Source: Gemmatimonadota bacterium (GTDB taxonomy: Bacteria > Gemmatimonadota > Gemmatimonadetes > Longimicrobiales > Gaopeijiaceae). Taken from it: DNA of 41,521 bases. Positions within the stretch are counted from its first letter, which is position 1. Each line of letters begins with the position of its first letter. The DNA is taken from assembly GCA_009841165.1 (NCBI GenBank), contig VXMI01000228.1, forward strand, positions 1 through 41,521, written 5' to 3'. This document shows, piece by piece, positions 15,692 through 22,729 of this stretch. Below the pieces are notes generated by a model. That model was not told the DNA's origin, made no database searches, and saw only the letters and a list, made by a program, of their open reading frames with translations. The position numbers and the translations under genes were made by a program.

Positions 15692-16834
15692 ATGCATCGC
15701 TCGATCAGCAGCCTCACAAGGAACGCCGACGCCCTCACCGCGATCTGGAGCGGCGGAGAACGCACCGACCTCCCCTACCTCTGGCTGCGCGACAACTGCG
15801 GTTGCGGCGAGTGCCGAGTCGTGCAGACGACCGAGAAGCGGTTCCATATCTACCGCGTACCCAGGGACCTGAAGCCGCAGGCGGTCAGCGTCGAACACGC
15901 CGGATCCGAGGACGAGGCCCTGTCGATCGCGTGGCCTGACGGACACCGCACACGCTATCGATCGAGCGAAATCGACGGCCTCCTGAGCCTGTCGCATTTC
16001 GACCTATGCCATTGGGACGGGCGATTCCAGCCTCGGCGGTTCGACTACCGGCGGTTCCTGGCGAGCGACCGTGCCGCGGTGGAGCTGATCGAGGAGTTTC
16101 TGCGGACAGGGGTCTGCATTCTGGTCGACGCCCCCACTGAGCCCGATTCGTCGGAGCAGCTCACGACCCGCCTGGGACCGATCCGCGAGGTGCTGTTCGA
16201 GCGCATCCACAACGTGAAGGTCGACCCGAAGGGGTACAACATCGCGCACACGGATCTGGCGGTCGCGCCGCACAACGACTTTACCAGCTACACCTGGCTT
16301 CCGAACGTGCAGGCCCTGCACATGCTGGTGAACGAGTGCGAAGGCGGCGAATCCGTCGTGGTGGACGGGTTCGGCCTGCTCGAAGAGCTGCGCAGCGAGC
16401 ACCCCGACCAGTTCGAGGTGCTGTGCGAGGTGCCGGTGCCGTTCCGCATCTTCAGCGACGAATACGAATGCTACGCCGTCAACCCCATGGTCGAACTCGA
16501 CCGCGACGGCAACGTCCGGCTGTTGCGCTTCAACACCGCCCAGATGCAGGCCGTTCCCCTGTCCGAGCCCCGGCTGGTCGAGTTCTACGCCGCCTACCAC
16601 GAGCTGTCCAGGCGCGTCAATTCCCCCGACGTCCAGGTCACCTTCCGGCTGGAGGGCGGTCAGATCCTGCTGTGCGCCGGGCACCGGGTGCTGCACGGCC
16701 GCAAGGCGCTGCGCTCAACCGGCAGGCGACACCTGCAGGATGCGTACTTCGAGCACGACAACGTGCGCAACCACCCGAGGCTGCTGCGCCGGACCGGTCG
16801 AATCCGAGGTCGTCAGAACCCCAGCAAGCCGTAG
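15692..16834 (+). CDS. Fe(II)/2-oxoglutarate dioxygenase, gamma-butyrobetaine hydroxylase-like (TmpA-like)
   Basis: 380 aa. The N-terminal zinc-binding GBBH-like domain has Cys36, Cys38 and Cys41 in LRDNCGCGECR. The TauD-type catalytic domain has iron ligands H194 and D196 (APHNDFTSY) and distal H335 (RVLHGRKAL), with the 2-oxoglutarate Arg in the RHLQDAYF region. Family members hydroxylate quaternary ammonium substrates: gamma-butyrobetaine in carnitine synthesis, or (2-trimethylammonioethyl)phosphonate for TmpA. The divergent HD-type oxygenase favours the TmpA role. Without it, carnitine synthesis would be the default guess. The ATG at 15692 fits the family N-terminus. Its 3' end overlaps the converging membrane protein gene by 22 bases. 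Confidence 0.78.
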   Translation: MHRSISSLTRNADALTAIWSGGERTDLPYLWLRDNCGCGECRVVQTTEKRFHIYRVPRDLKPQAVSVEHAGSEDEALSIAWPDGHRTRYRSSEIDGLLSLSHFDLCHWDGRFQPRRFDYRRFLASDRAAVELIEEFLRTGVCILVDAPTEPDSSEQLTTRLGPIREVLFERIHNVKVDPKGYNIAHTDLAVAPHNDFTSYTWLPNVQALHMLVNECEGGESVVVDGFGLLEELRSEHPDQFEVLCEVPVPFRIFSDEYECYAVNPMVELDRDGNVRLLRFNTAQMQAVPLSEPRLVEFYAAYHELSRRVNSPDVQVTFRLEGGQILLCAGHRVLHGRKALRSTGRRHLQDAYFEHDNVRNHPRLLRRTGRIRGRQNPSKP

Positions 16835-17532
16835 TTCCCGTCGAGGATCAACCGCACCGACACGTATAGTCCGAACGCCGGTACGAGCACCCACACCGCA
16901 TTCAGGGCAAAGACATACGTGTAGAGCTCGCGCCTGGTGACGTGTCCCTGCCGCTGCGACACGAAGAAACTCACCCAGTAGAGCGACGACACGTAGACCC
17001 ACTGCCAGAACAGCATGGCGCCGACCGTGCCGGCAACGACGGCCGGCAGGAAACCGAGGGTGTACGTCGAGTACAGGATCAGGGTGGGCAGGGGAGTGAT
17101 AAAACCGTTGCCGATGTCGGCCGTGAACCCGAAGGTGCCGCGATCCGAGTACGACGAGTCGATCATCGAATACGTGGCCCACACGTCCGCCCACACCGTC
17201 GGGGACAGAGCCCTGGACAGCGGCACCCTGGTCGAAAGGAACTCGAGCGCAGGCGTCCGACCGGTTTCCTTGTGCCATTCTCGCCAATACCCGAAGCGAG
17301 CCTCGACGTAGTCGCGACGGAAAAACAGACACGCTTCCCAGTAGCAAATCAGCAGATTGGTCGAGAAGAACAGGCTGAACAAACAGTGGACGGCGTTGAA
17401 GTCGCCCTGCAGTTGGTAGCGGCCGCCGATACCGAGCAGCGACAGGAGTGCGATGATCAGTCCCGCCAACAGCCCGGCCGGAATGCCGCGACCGCCATTG
17501 CGCGCGTTTCGTTCAGTCGCCTCGATAGCCAC
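16813..17532 (-). CDS. multi-pass membrane protein of unknown family
   Basis: 239 aa from a GTG at 17532; an ATG at 17616 would add 28 low-complexity residues and run into the Hsp70 gene. Five or so hydrophobic segments: GLLAGLIIALLSLLGIGG, LFSLFFSTNLLICYWEACLF, LILYSTYTLGFLPAVVAG, MLFWQWVYVSSLYWVSFFV and YVFALNAVWVLVPAFGLYVS. A polar loop between segments 2 and 3 is rich in Trp/Tyr/Asp (VWADVWATYSMIDSSYSD) and could be a ligand site. I do not recognise the family. It is divergent from the Hsp70-like gene with about 77 bases between, and its end overlaps the TmpA-like gene by 22 bases tail to tail. Confidence 0.72.
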   Translation of the reverse strand: MAIEATERNARNGGRGIPAGLLAGLIIALLSLLGIGGRYQLQGDFNAVHCLFSLFFSTNLLICYWEACLFFRRDYVEARFGYWREWHKETGRTPALEFLSTRVPLSRALSPTVWADVWATYSMIDSSYSDRGTFGFTADIGNGFITPLPTLILYSTYTLGFLPAVVAGTVGAMLFWQWVYVSSLYWVSFFVSQRQGHVTRRELYTYVFALNAVWVLVPAFGLYVSVRLILDGNYGLLGF

Positions 17533-17609
17533 GTCCCAAACTCGGCAAAGCCCGCCGCAGTTGGAACCCCACCTTCCCCCCGGCTTTGGCCCCGCACTAG
17601 ATTCGCCCC

Positions 17610-19202
17610 ATGCCAACCCACTGGGCCATCGACCTCGGCACTTCGAACACGACCATCTGCGAAGACCGGTCCGGCCGGCCGCACATCGTGAACCTGCCCG
17701 ACGTCGCCAGGACCGAGCCCGTGACGCAGACCCCGGTCATGCCCTCGTGCGTCAGCGTCATGGACCGGGACGGCGAAGAAGTCCTGATCGGGCAACAGGC
17801 CGTGACCTACAACTGGGACGGACGCGCCACGGGATTCGCGCGCGGTTTCAAGCGCTACCTGGGCATGGAGAGCGGCCGGGCCATGGTGCGCGTCGACGGC
17901 CGGGTCTTCACCGCCCAGGACGTCGCGTCGTTCTTCCTCCGCGAGACCATCCGCACGCTCGAAGCGCGATTCGGCGAGGATGTCGCCGACATCACCATCG
18001 CAACGCCGAGCGGCTTCTACGAGACCTACAGGGCCGAGTTACAGGCGATCATCCGGAGCGTGAAGCGCCGCGCCTGGTGGGAGCGCATCTGGGCCCGCCT
18101 GCGGGGAAAACCGGCCGGAATCGCCTTCCGCACACTCGATGAACCCGTCGCGGCCGCGCTCGGCTACGGCGTGGATGTCGGTCGCCCAACCACGCTGGTC
18201 GCCTTCGACTTCGGCGGCGGATCCATGGAAGCCGCCGTCGTAAGGACCCACGGCGCGCGGACGGTCGAAACCGGCCGGGCCGAGGTGCTGGCGAAGCAGG
18301 CGGTCGAACTCGGCGGCGACGACATCGACCGCTGGATTCTGGACCGTTTCGTTCCGAAGGCGCTGCACGACTGGCCCGAATGGGAGATCGCACTCAGGTG
18401 GGAGGCCGAGCGTGTGAAGCTGCTCGCGAGTGCGGGGAGCGAGAGCGACTTCACCTTCCGCAACGAGTCTTTCGGAAGGTTGGACTATGAGGTCCTGCGC
18501 GACATTCTCGCCGAGAACGGCCTGTACGCGCAGATGCGCGACCTCCTGGACGCTCTGCTCGCCGAGCTGCGGGCCCGGCACGGCGTGCCGCCCGAGGGCA
18601 TCGAAGACGTCATCCTCGAGGGCGGGTCCACCCTCCTTCCCGAAGTGCGCAACGTGGTGGGCGAGGTGCTGGGCCGGGACAAGGTACGGGAGTGGCTCCC
18701 CTTCGAAGCCGTGGCGCGCGGCGCGTGCATCTTTGCCGGAGGCGCGCACGTCGAGGACTTCATCTACCACGACTACGCCCTTCGCCTCCTGCCCGACGAC
18801 GGCGGAGAAGCCGAATACGAGCTGCTCATTCCCGGCGGGACGTGCTTCCCGACCGTCGACAACTTCGTGACACGCTACTACGCGCCGGGTTTCGACGGCC
18901 AGCGGCACATCAATCTCTTCATCTGCGAGGTCGGCCGTGTGGCGGGGCGTCACGTCGATTGGAGCGAGCGCCCCAACGGCTCGCGCTACTTCGTCCCCGG
19001 AACCGCGGGCGAGCGTGCGTTCTGCCTGTGCCTCAACGAGGCGGACCCCGCGTTGCCGCTCAATCCGGCCGGCAAGGGCGCGTCACCCCGGCTGCGGGTC
19101 ACGTACTCGGTTGACGAGAATCGCTGGTTGTGCGTAACAGTGCACGACCTGCAAAGAAAGACCGACCTCAAGGTCAAACACCCGGTGGTGCGACTCAGGT
19201 GA
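17610..19202 (+). CDS. Hsp70-family (DnaK-like) ATPase
   Basis: 530 aa. The N-terminal 350 residues are an actin-like Hsp70 ATPase domain: phosphate-1 WAIDLGTSNTTI, connector and phosphate-2 VAFDFGGGSMEAAVV, and the adenosine motif VILEGGSTLLPEVRNVV. The C-terminal part is a beta-rich domain (about 390-530), shorter than in DnaK and without the helical lid or EEVD-type tail. Such proteins are chaperone-like but usually act with a specific partner. Its TGA overlaps the GTG of the HEAT-repeat gene (GTGA), so the two are translationally coupled. No ribosome site is seen. A TAGATT 7 bases before the ATG would fit a leaderless transcript, but without a clear -35. Confidence 0.85.
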   Translation: MPTHWAIDLGTSNTTICEDRSGRPHIVNLPDVARTEPVTQTPVMPSCVSVMDRDGEEVLIGQQAVTYNWDGRATGFARGFKRYLGMESGRAMVRVDGRVFTAQDVASFFLRETIRTLEARFGEDVADITIATPSGFYETYRAELQAIIRSVKRRAWWERIWARLRGKPAGIAFRTLDEPVAAALGYGVDVGRPTTLVAFDFGGGSMEAAVVRTHGARTVETGRAEVLAKQAVELGGDDIDRWILDRFVPKALHDWPEWEIALRWEAERVKLLASAGSESDFTFRNESFGRLDYEVLRDILAENGLYAQMRDLLDALLAELRARHGVPPEGIEDVILEGGSTLLPEVRNVVGEVLGRDKVREWLPFEAVARGACIFAGGAHVEDFIYHDYALRLLPDDGGEAEYELLIPGGTCFPTVDNFVTRYYAPGFDGQRHINLFICEVGRVAGRHVDWSERPNGSRYFVPGTAGERAFCLCLNEADPALPLNPAGKGASPRLRVTYSVDENRWLCVTVHDLQRKTDLKVKHPVVRLR

Positions 19203-20494
19203 GCTTCCTCAAAGCCCTCTTCGGGCCGAGTCAGAAGGAGATCTGGCGGCAGCTGTCCACGGAGGTGCGCGGCAAGTTCCACGAGGGAGGCCTGCTCACC
19301 GGATCCGCCGTCCAGGCGCGCACCCGCGACTGGATCATCACGCTGGACACGTACACCACGGGTGACGGCAAGACGAACCAGACGTTCACGAGGCTCCGTG
19401 CCCCCTATTTCAATCCAGAGGGATTCCGGTTCGTGATCTACCGGGCGAGCGTCTTCAGCGGGTTGGGCAAGTCGCTCGGCATGCAGGACATCGAGGTCGG
19501 TCATCCTCGCTTCGACGATGCCTTCGTGATCAAGAGCAACTCACCCAGGCGCGTGAAGCGGCTCTTCGACAACGAGAAGATCCGCAGTCTGATCGATGCA
19601 CAGCCCAGGATCCACCTCTCGGTGAAGGCGCACGAGGGATGGCTGAGCAAGTTCCCGGACGGGGTGGACGAACTCCACTTCCAGGCGGCCGGGACGATCA
19701 AGGATCTCGCCCGACTCCGGACCCTCTTCGACCTGTTCGCTGAAGTCCTGCACCAGGTCTGTCACGAAGGCAGGGCGTACGAAGACGATGTCGACATTCA
19801 CATCCGGCGCCTCAGCGCGCCCGGGGGCCGGATCGAGGACAAGCACATCCTCTGGGAAAGCTATGGGAACAGGCGGGATGCGGCCGCATCACTCGGGCGG
19901 CTCGGCGACGCCGCGGCCGTCCCCGCCCTCACGTCCGTTCTCTGGGACAAGGACGGGGTGCTGAGGGCTCGGGCGATCGAATCACTCTCCAGAATCGGGC
20001 ACGCCAGCGGGATTCGGCACCTCGTCCGATTGCTCGGCGACAGCCGGGACGCGGATGGTCAGCCCGTTCGTGTACTCGCCACCCGCGCCCTGCGCAGCTT
20101 GGGCGAAGGCGATCTGGTCGACAGCGTGCTCACGGCGCTCGACGGCGAAGTGGAAAGCCTCAAGGCCTACCGTGGCGCATACAGGAGCGAAATCGGCGTG
20201 GCCCTCTGCTACGCGCTCGAAGGGCCTTCCGGCTCGCAGGCGGCAAACGCGCTCGCCGAGATCAACGCCGTGGAAACGCTGCCCCGACTCCGCAAGTCGC
20301 AGAGCATGGCCTTCGCAAGGAGCTCCACGAGGGCAGCGATCGCAGCTGCGATCAAGAGGCTCGAGGCACGGGCTTCGCTCCCACGCGCCGCCGCCGCGAC
20401 CGATGTAGCGGCCGACACGCTGCCTCGAGCCGCACGGGAACCGGGCCCCGACACCGCGACGCTGCCGCGCGGGTCGCGAGGTCCATCGGGCTGA
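19199..20494 (+). CDS. HEAT-repeat protein partner of the Hsp70-like ATPase
   Basis: 431 aa from a GTG within the upstream stop. Residues 1-200 form a globular N-domain I cannot name (LRAPYFNPEGFRFVIY; PRFDDAFVIKSNSPRRVKRL), somewhat DUF3137-like. Residues about 220-400 are HEAT-type helical repeats (RDAAASLGRLGDAAAVPALT; RARAIESLSRIGHASGIRHL; LATRALRSLGEGDLVDSVL). The tail is disordered and carries three spaced LPR motifs (ASLPRAA, DTLPRAA, ATLPRGS), which look like short linear motifs. The tight coupling suggests a stoichiometric complex with the Hsp70-like protein, the HEAT part acting as a substrate-binding or co-chaperone module. That function is inferred. Confidence 0.75.
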   Translation: MSFLKALFGPSQKEIWRQLSTEVRGKFHEGGLLTGSAVQARTRDWIITLDTYTTGDGKTNQTFTRLRAPYFNPEGFRFVIYRASVFSGLGKSLGMQDIEVGHPRFDDAFVIKSNSPRRVKRLFDNEKIRSLIDAQPRIHLSVKAHEGWLSKFPDGVDELHFQAAGTIKDLARLRTLFDLFAEVLHQVCHEGRAYEDDVDIHIRRLSAPGGRIEDKHILWESYGNRRDAAASLGRLGDAAAVPALTSVLWDKDGVLRARAIESLSRIGHASGIRHLVRLLGDSRDADGQPVRVLATRALRSLGEGDLVDSVLTALDGEVESLKAYRGAYRSEIGVALCYALEGPSGSQAANALAEINAVETLPRLRKSQSMAFARSSTRAAIAAAIKRLEARASLPRAAAATDVAADTLPRAAREPGPDTATLPRGSRGPSG

Positions 20495-20565
20495 GGGCCC
20501 AATGACCAAATCCTGACCGCACCGACCTATCTTGGGGCTGACCCCGTCGAACAGCTTGTCCGATC

Positions 20566-20593
20566 TATACTAGTGGTACATATTTCCTGTACG
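20566..20593. promoter_or_regulatory. YefM-type promoter/operator region
   Basis: TATACT at 20566-20571 is a good -10 box. Just downstream are GGTACA (20575-20580) and TGTACG (20588-20593), an inverted pair centred on GTACA-7-TGTAC. YefM-family antitoxins are known to bind TGTACA core palindromes near their promoter, so this is a plausible autoregulatory operator for the yefM/yoeB pair at 20640. No convincing -35 is visible. Confidence 0.45.
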
Positions 20594-20639
20594 TTATCTC
20601 CTGACGGCTACCACCACCGCACCCCGGACGCTCCGCACC

Positions 20640-20924
20640 ATGATTCGCGAAACCACATACACTGGAGCGCGGAAGAACCTCGCCGCGCTAATGGACCAGG
20701 TAACCGACACTCACGAACCGGTTCTCATCCGTCGGCGGGGAAAGGAACCCGTCGCGTTGATCGCGGTCGAAGACCTTAGCTCATGGATGGAGACCGACTA
20801 CCTCCTGCGTTCGCCGAAGAACGCCGAACGGCTGAAGGAGGCCATTGCGCGTGCTGACGCCGGTGAAGGCGAGTCGATGGAGGTTGAGGAATTGCGAAGG
20901 CAATTCGGCCTCCCCGCTGAGTGA
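20640..20924 (+). CDS. yefM: YefM/Phd-family antitoxin
   Basis: 94 aa. The N-domain (about 1-55) is the Phd/YefM DNA-binding fold: TYTGARKNLAALMDQVTD, then EPVLIRRRGKEPVALIAVED. The C-terminal half is acidic and probably becomes ordered on the toxin (SWMETDYLLRSPKNAERLKE is a typical YefM segment). It neutralises YoeB and, with it, represses the operon. Its stop overlaps the GTG of the toxin gene (GTGA). The upstream operator-like repeat supports autoregulation. Confidence 0.92.
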   Translation: MIRETTYTGARKNLAALMDQVTDTHEPVLIRRRGKEPVALIAVEDLSSWMETDYLLRSPKNAERLKEAIARADAGEGESMEVEELRRQFGLPAE

Positions 20925-21193
20925 CTGTTACCCGGTGTAGAGAAGCGGTCTTCGATCCAGCCTTTCTCAAAGACCTGAGGTATTGGACGCAAACCGACCG
21001 GAAACGGGCACTGCGCGTACTCAAGCTGGTTGAAGCGGTGCTTCGTGATCCGTTTCAGGGGATTGGCAAACCCGAACGCCTGCGCCGTGAACTAGCTGGC
21101 CGTTGGTCGCGGCGCATCGACAGCGAGCATCGCCTCGTCTATCAGGTCGGTATCGATCGAGTCTACTTCCTGGCGGCTCGCTACCACTACTGA
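20921..21193 (+). CDS. yoeB: YoeB/Txe-family mRNA interferase toxin
   Basis: 90 aa, RelE-fold ribosome-dependent endoribonuclease. It aligns with E. coli YoeB with an offset of six residues at the N-terminus: catalytic-type residues E52 (GKPERL), R71 (EHRLVYQV) and H89 in the terminal ARYHY are all present. The toxin cuts mRNA at the A-site during translation and is held by YefM. The GTG start overlaps the antitoxin stop by four bases, the usual coupling. It looks intact and functional. It converges on the AlbA_2 gene, 11 bases away. Confidence 0.93.
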   Translation: MTVTRCREAVFDPAFLKDLRYWTQTDRKRALRVLKLVEAVLRDPFQGIGKPERLRRELAGRWSRRIDSEHRLVYQVGIDRVYFLAARYHY

Positions 21194-21204
21194 TCCGGCG
21201 CGCC

Positions 21205-22563
21205 CTACCCGTCCAGCGCGATCAGATACTTGCGCCTCGGGTCATTCGGCCCCGTGCCCATTTCGCGCACCAGGCCCCGCTCGACCAGCCTGGCCAGTCT
21301 CGTCCGAGTGGAGCGGGTCGAGAGGCCGATCGCCTCGGCGATCTCGCGGGTGCCGCGTCCCTCGCCGGCCTGCAGAAGATCGAGGATCGTCCGGTCCTTG
21401 GGGTCGATGGTCGGTGAACGCAGCGAGCCGGTGCGCAAGGTCACCCGCAGGCGGAAGCCGACTTCTTCCCAGACGGGCGCGGCCAGGCCGTTGTCGTGGC
21501 ACGCCGAGATCATCCTCTGGGCACCGCTGCCCCATTGCTCGACCAGACCCAGCTCCTGGAAGACCCTGCCGACGACCCGGTTCCGAACCTTGGACACCCC
21601 GAGCGGCAGGTCCTCCAGCGTGAGGCCGAACGGCAGAAGGCCCGGGTTCTCGACCTCCAGCCGGTCGTCGAAGATGGAAACCCGGATCGGAGCGCCCCTC
21701 TGGGAATAGTCCGCGTGGACCACCGCGTTGACGATCGCCTCGCGCACCGCTGCGGGAGGGAGGCTCCAGCGATCCCGGCGCCGGACCCGCCCGATGACCG
21801 CGCCGCGCGTCGAGTGCTTCTCGACGAACGCCACGGCCGCCTCGATGGCGGCGATCGGATGCATGTCCAGCCGCACGTGGTCGAGGATGGCCGCCTTGTC
21901 CCTTCCGGCGAACCGCCCGGCCTGAATCCACGCGTCGGGAAAGTGCTCGAGACGATCGCGGCCGAACAGGAGCATGCCCCCGACCGTGGGCACGAGCCGA
22001 CCCTGGTGCCGGGTCAACAGCCGAAGCGTCTCGAGGTTCCGGCGTGTCAGCCTGCGCACCGGCGCGAAGGACTCTGAAGCCGCTCTGAAGTCCACCGCTT
22101 CCGAGTTCAGTGCCGGCATCGGCCACTCGTCGAAGGTCTCTCCGATGGCGAACCGCTGCATCTCGGCAATGAGCTGCGCGTCGGCCTGCCGGTTGGTGGA
22201 GCCGACGCGGACGTAGGTTCCGCTCCTTAGCCCGGCTTTCCTGACGAAGTGGGGCCGGGAAGCGCTCGGGTAGACCCTGACCGCGAGCAATTGCCTGTCC
22301 CGGAAGCTGATGACTTCGATGTCCGGGAGGAGCCTGGGCTGAATCGAGTCGGTGATCAGGTTCGCGGTCCGCTCCTCGAGGTCCAGGGCGTTGGTCACGC
22401 CGCGTACGTCCCTGGTCCGATCGGACACGCCGATGACCACGGTGCCGCCCGCGGTGTTCGCGAAGGCCGCCACGGTGCGCACAAACCCCTGCGGCGACGA
22501 CAGGTCCCGCTTGAACTCCAGCGTCTTGCCCTCCGGTCTGCGGAGTACGTCCGTGAGGTCCAT
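21205..22563 (-). CDS. AlbA_2 (Schlafen-like) domain regulator with HATPase_c_4 and winged HTH
   Basis: 452 aa. Residues about 10-130 are an AlbA_2/Schlafen-type domain (EGKTLEFKRDLSSPQGFVRT, AFANTAGGTVVIGVSD, SGTYVRVGSTNRQAD). The middle has a GHKL-like HATPase_c_4 segment (PAAVREAIVNAVVHADYSQR, ENPGLLPFGLTLEDL), and residues about 385-450 a winged helix (GRGTREIAEAIGLSTRSTRT). Such proteins are often labelled transcriptional regulator or RecG-like helicase, but there is no helicase motif here. GAGGG precedes the ATG at 22563. Function is unknown; roles in stress regulation or defence are proposed for relatives. It is divergent from the SDR-creatininase gene. Confidence 0.85.
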   Translation of the reverse strand: MDLTDVLRRPEGKTLEFKRDLSSPQGFVRTVAAFANTAGGTVVIGVSDRTRDVRGVTNALDLEERTANLITDSIQPRLLPDIEVISFRDRQLLAVRVYPSASRPHFVRKAGLRSGTYVRVGSTNRQADAQLIAEMQRFAIGETFDEWPMPALNSEAVDFRAASESFAPVRRLTRRNLETLRLLTRHQGRLVPTVGGMLLFGRDRLEHFPDAWIQAGRFAGRDKAAILDHVRLDMHPIAAIEAAVAFVEKHSTRGAVIGRVRRRDRWSLPPAAVREAIVNAVVHADYSQRGAPIRVSIFDDRLEVENPGLLPFGLTLEDLPLGVSKVRNRVVGRVFQELGLVEQWGSGAQRMISACHDNGLAAPVWEEVGFRLRVTLRTGSLRSPTIDPKDRTILDLLQAGEGRGTREIAEAIGLSTRSTRTRLARLVERGLVREMGTGPNDPRRKYLIALDG

Positions 22564-22729
22564 GATTCCCTCTTCATAGGTCGTTGCCGGTAGCCGAATA
22601 CTCGGCAATATACTCTGAAGCCCATTGCCCGGTAGAGCTTCCGGGTGGAAAGTGTCACCTTGGAATCAGAGGTCGATCAGCCGGGTGGGGTCGATCACCG
22701 GCAGCAGGGGAGCAAAGGGAGTTCGTGCC

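Noticed and set aside
15692-16834. Gamma-butyrobetaine hydroxylase for carnitine synthesis
   Set aside because: It remains possible, but the divergent HD-oxygenase with diiron-type ligands points to the phosphonate pathway instead. No other carnitine gene is in the window.
21205-22563. RecG-type helicase
   Set aside because: The AlbA_2 and HATPase_c_4 similarity often leads to that label, but no Walker or helicase motif is present.
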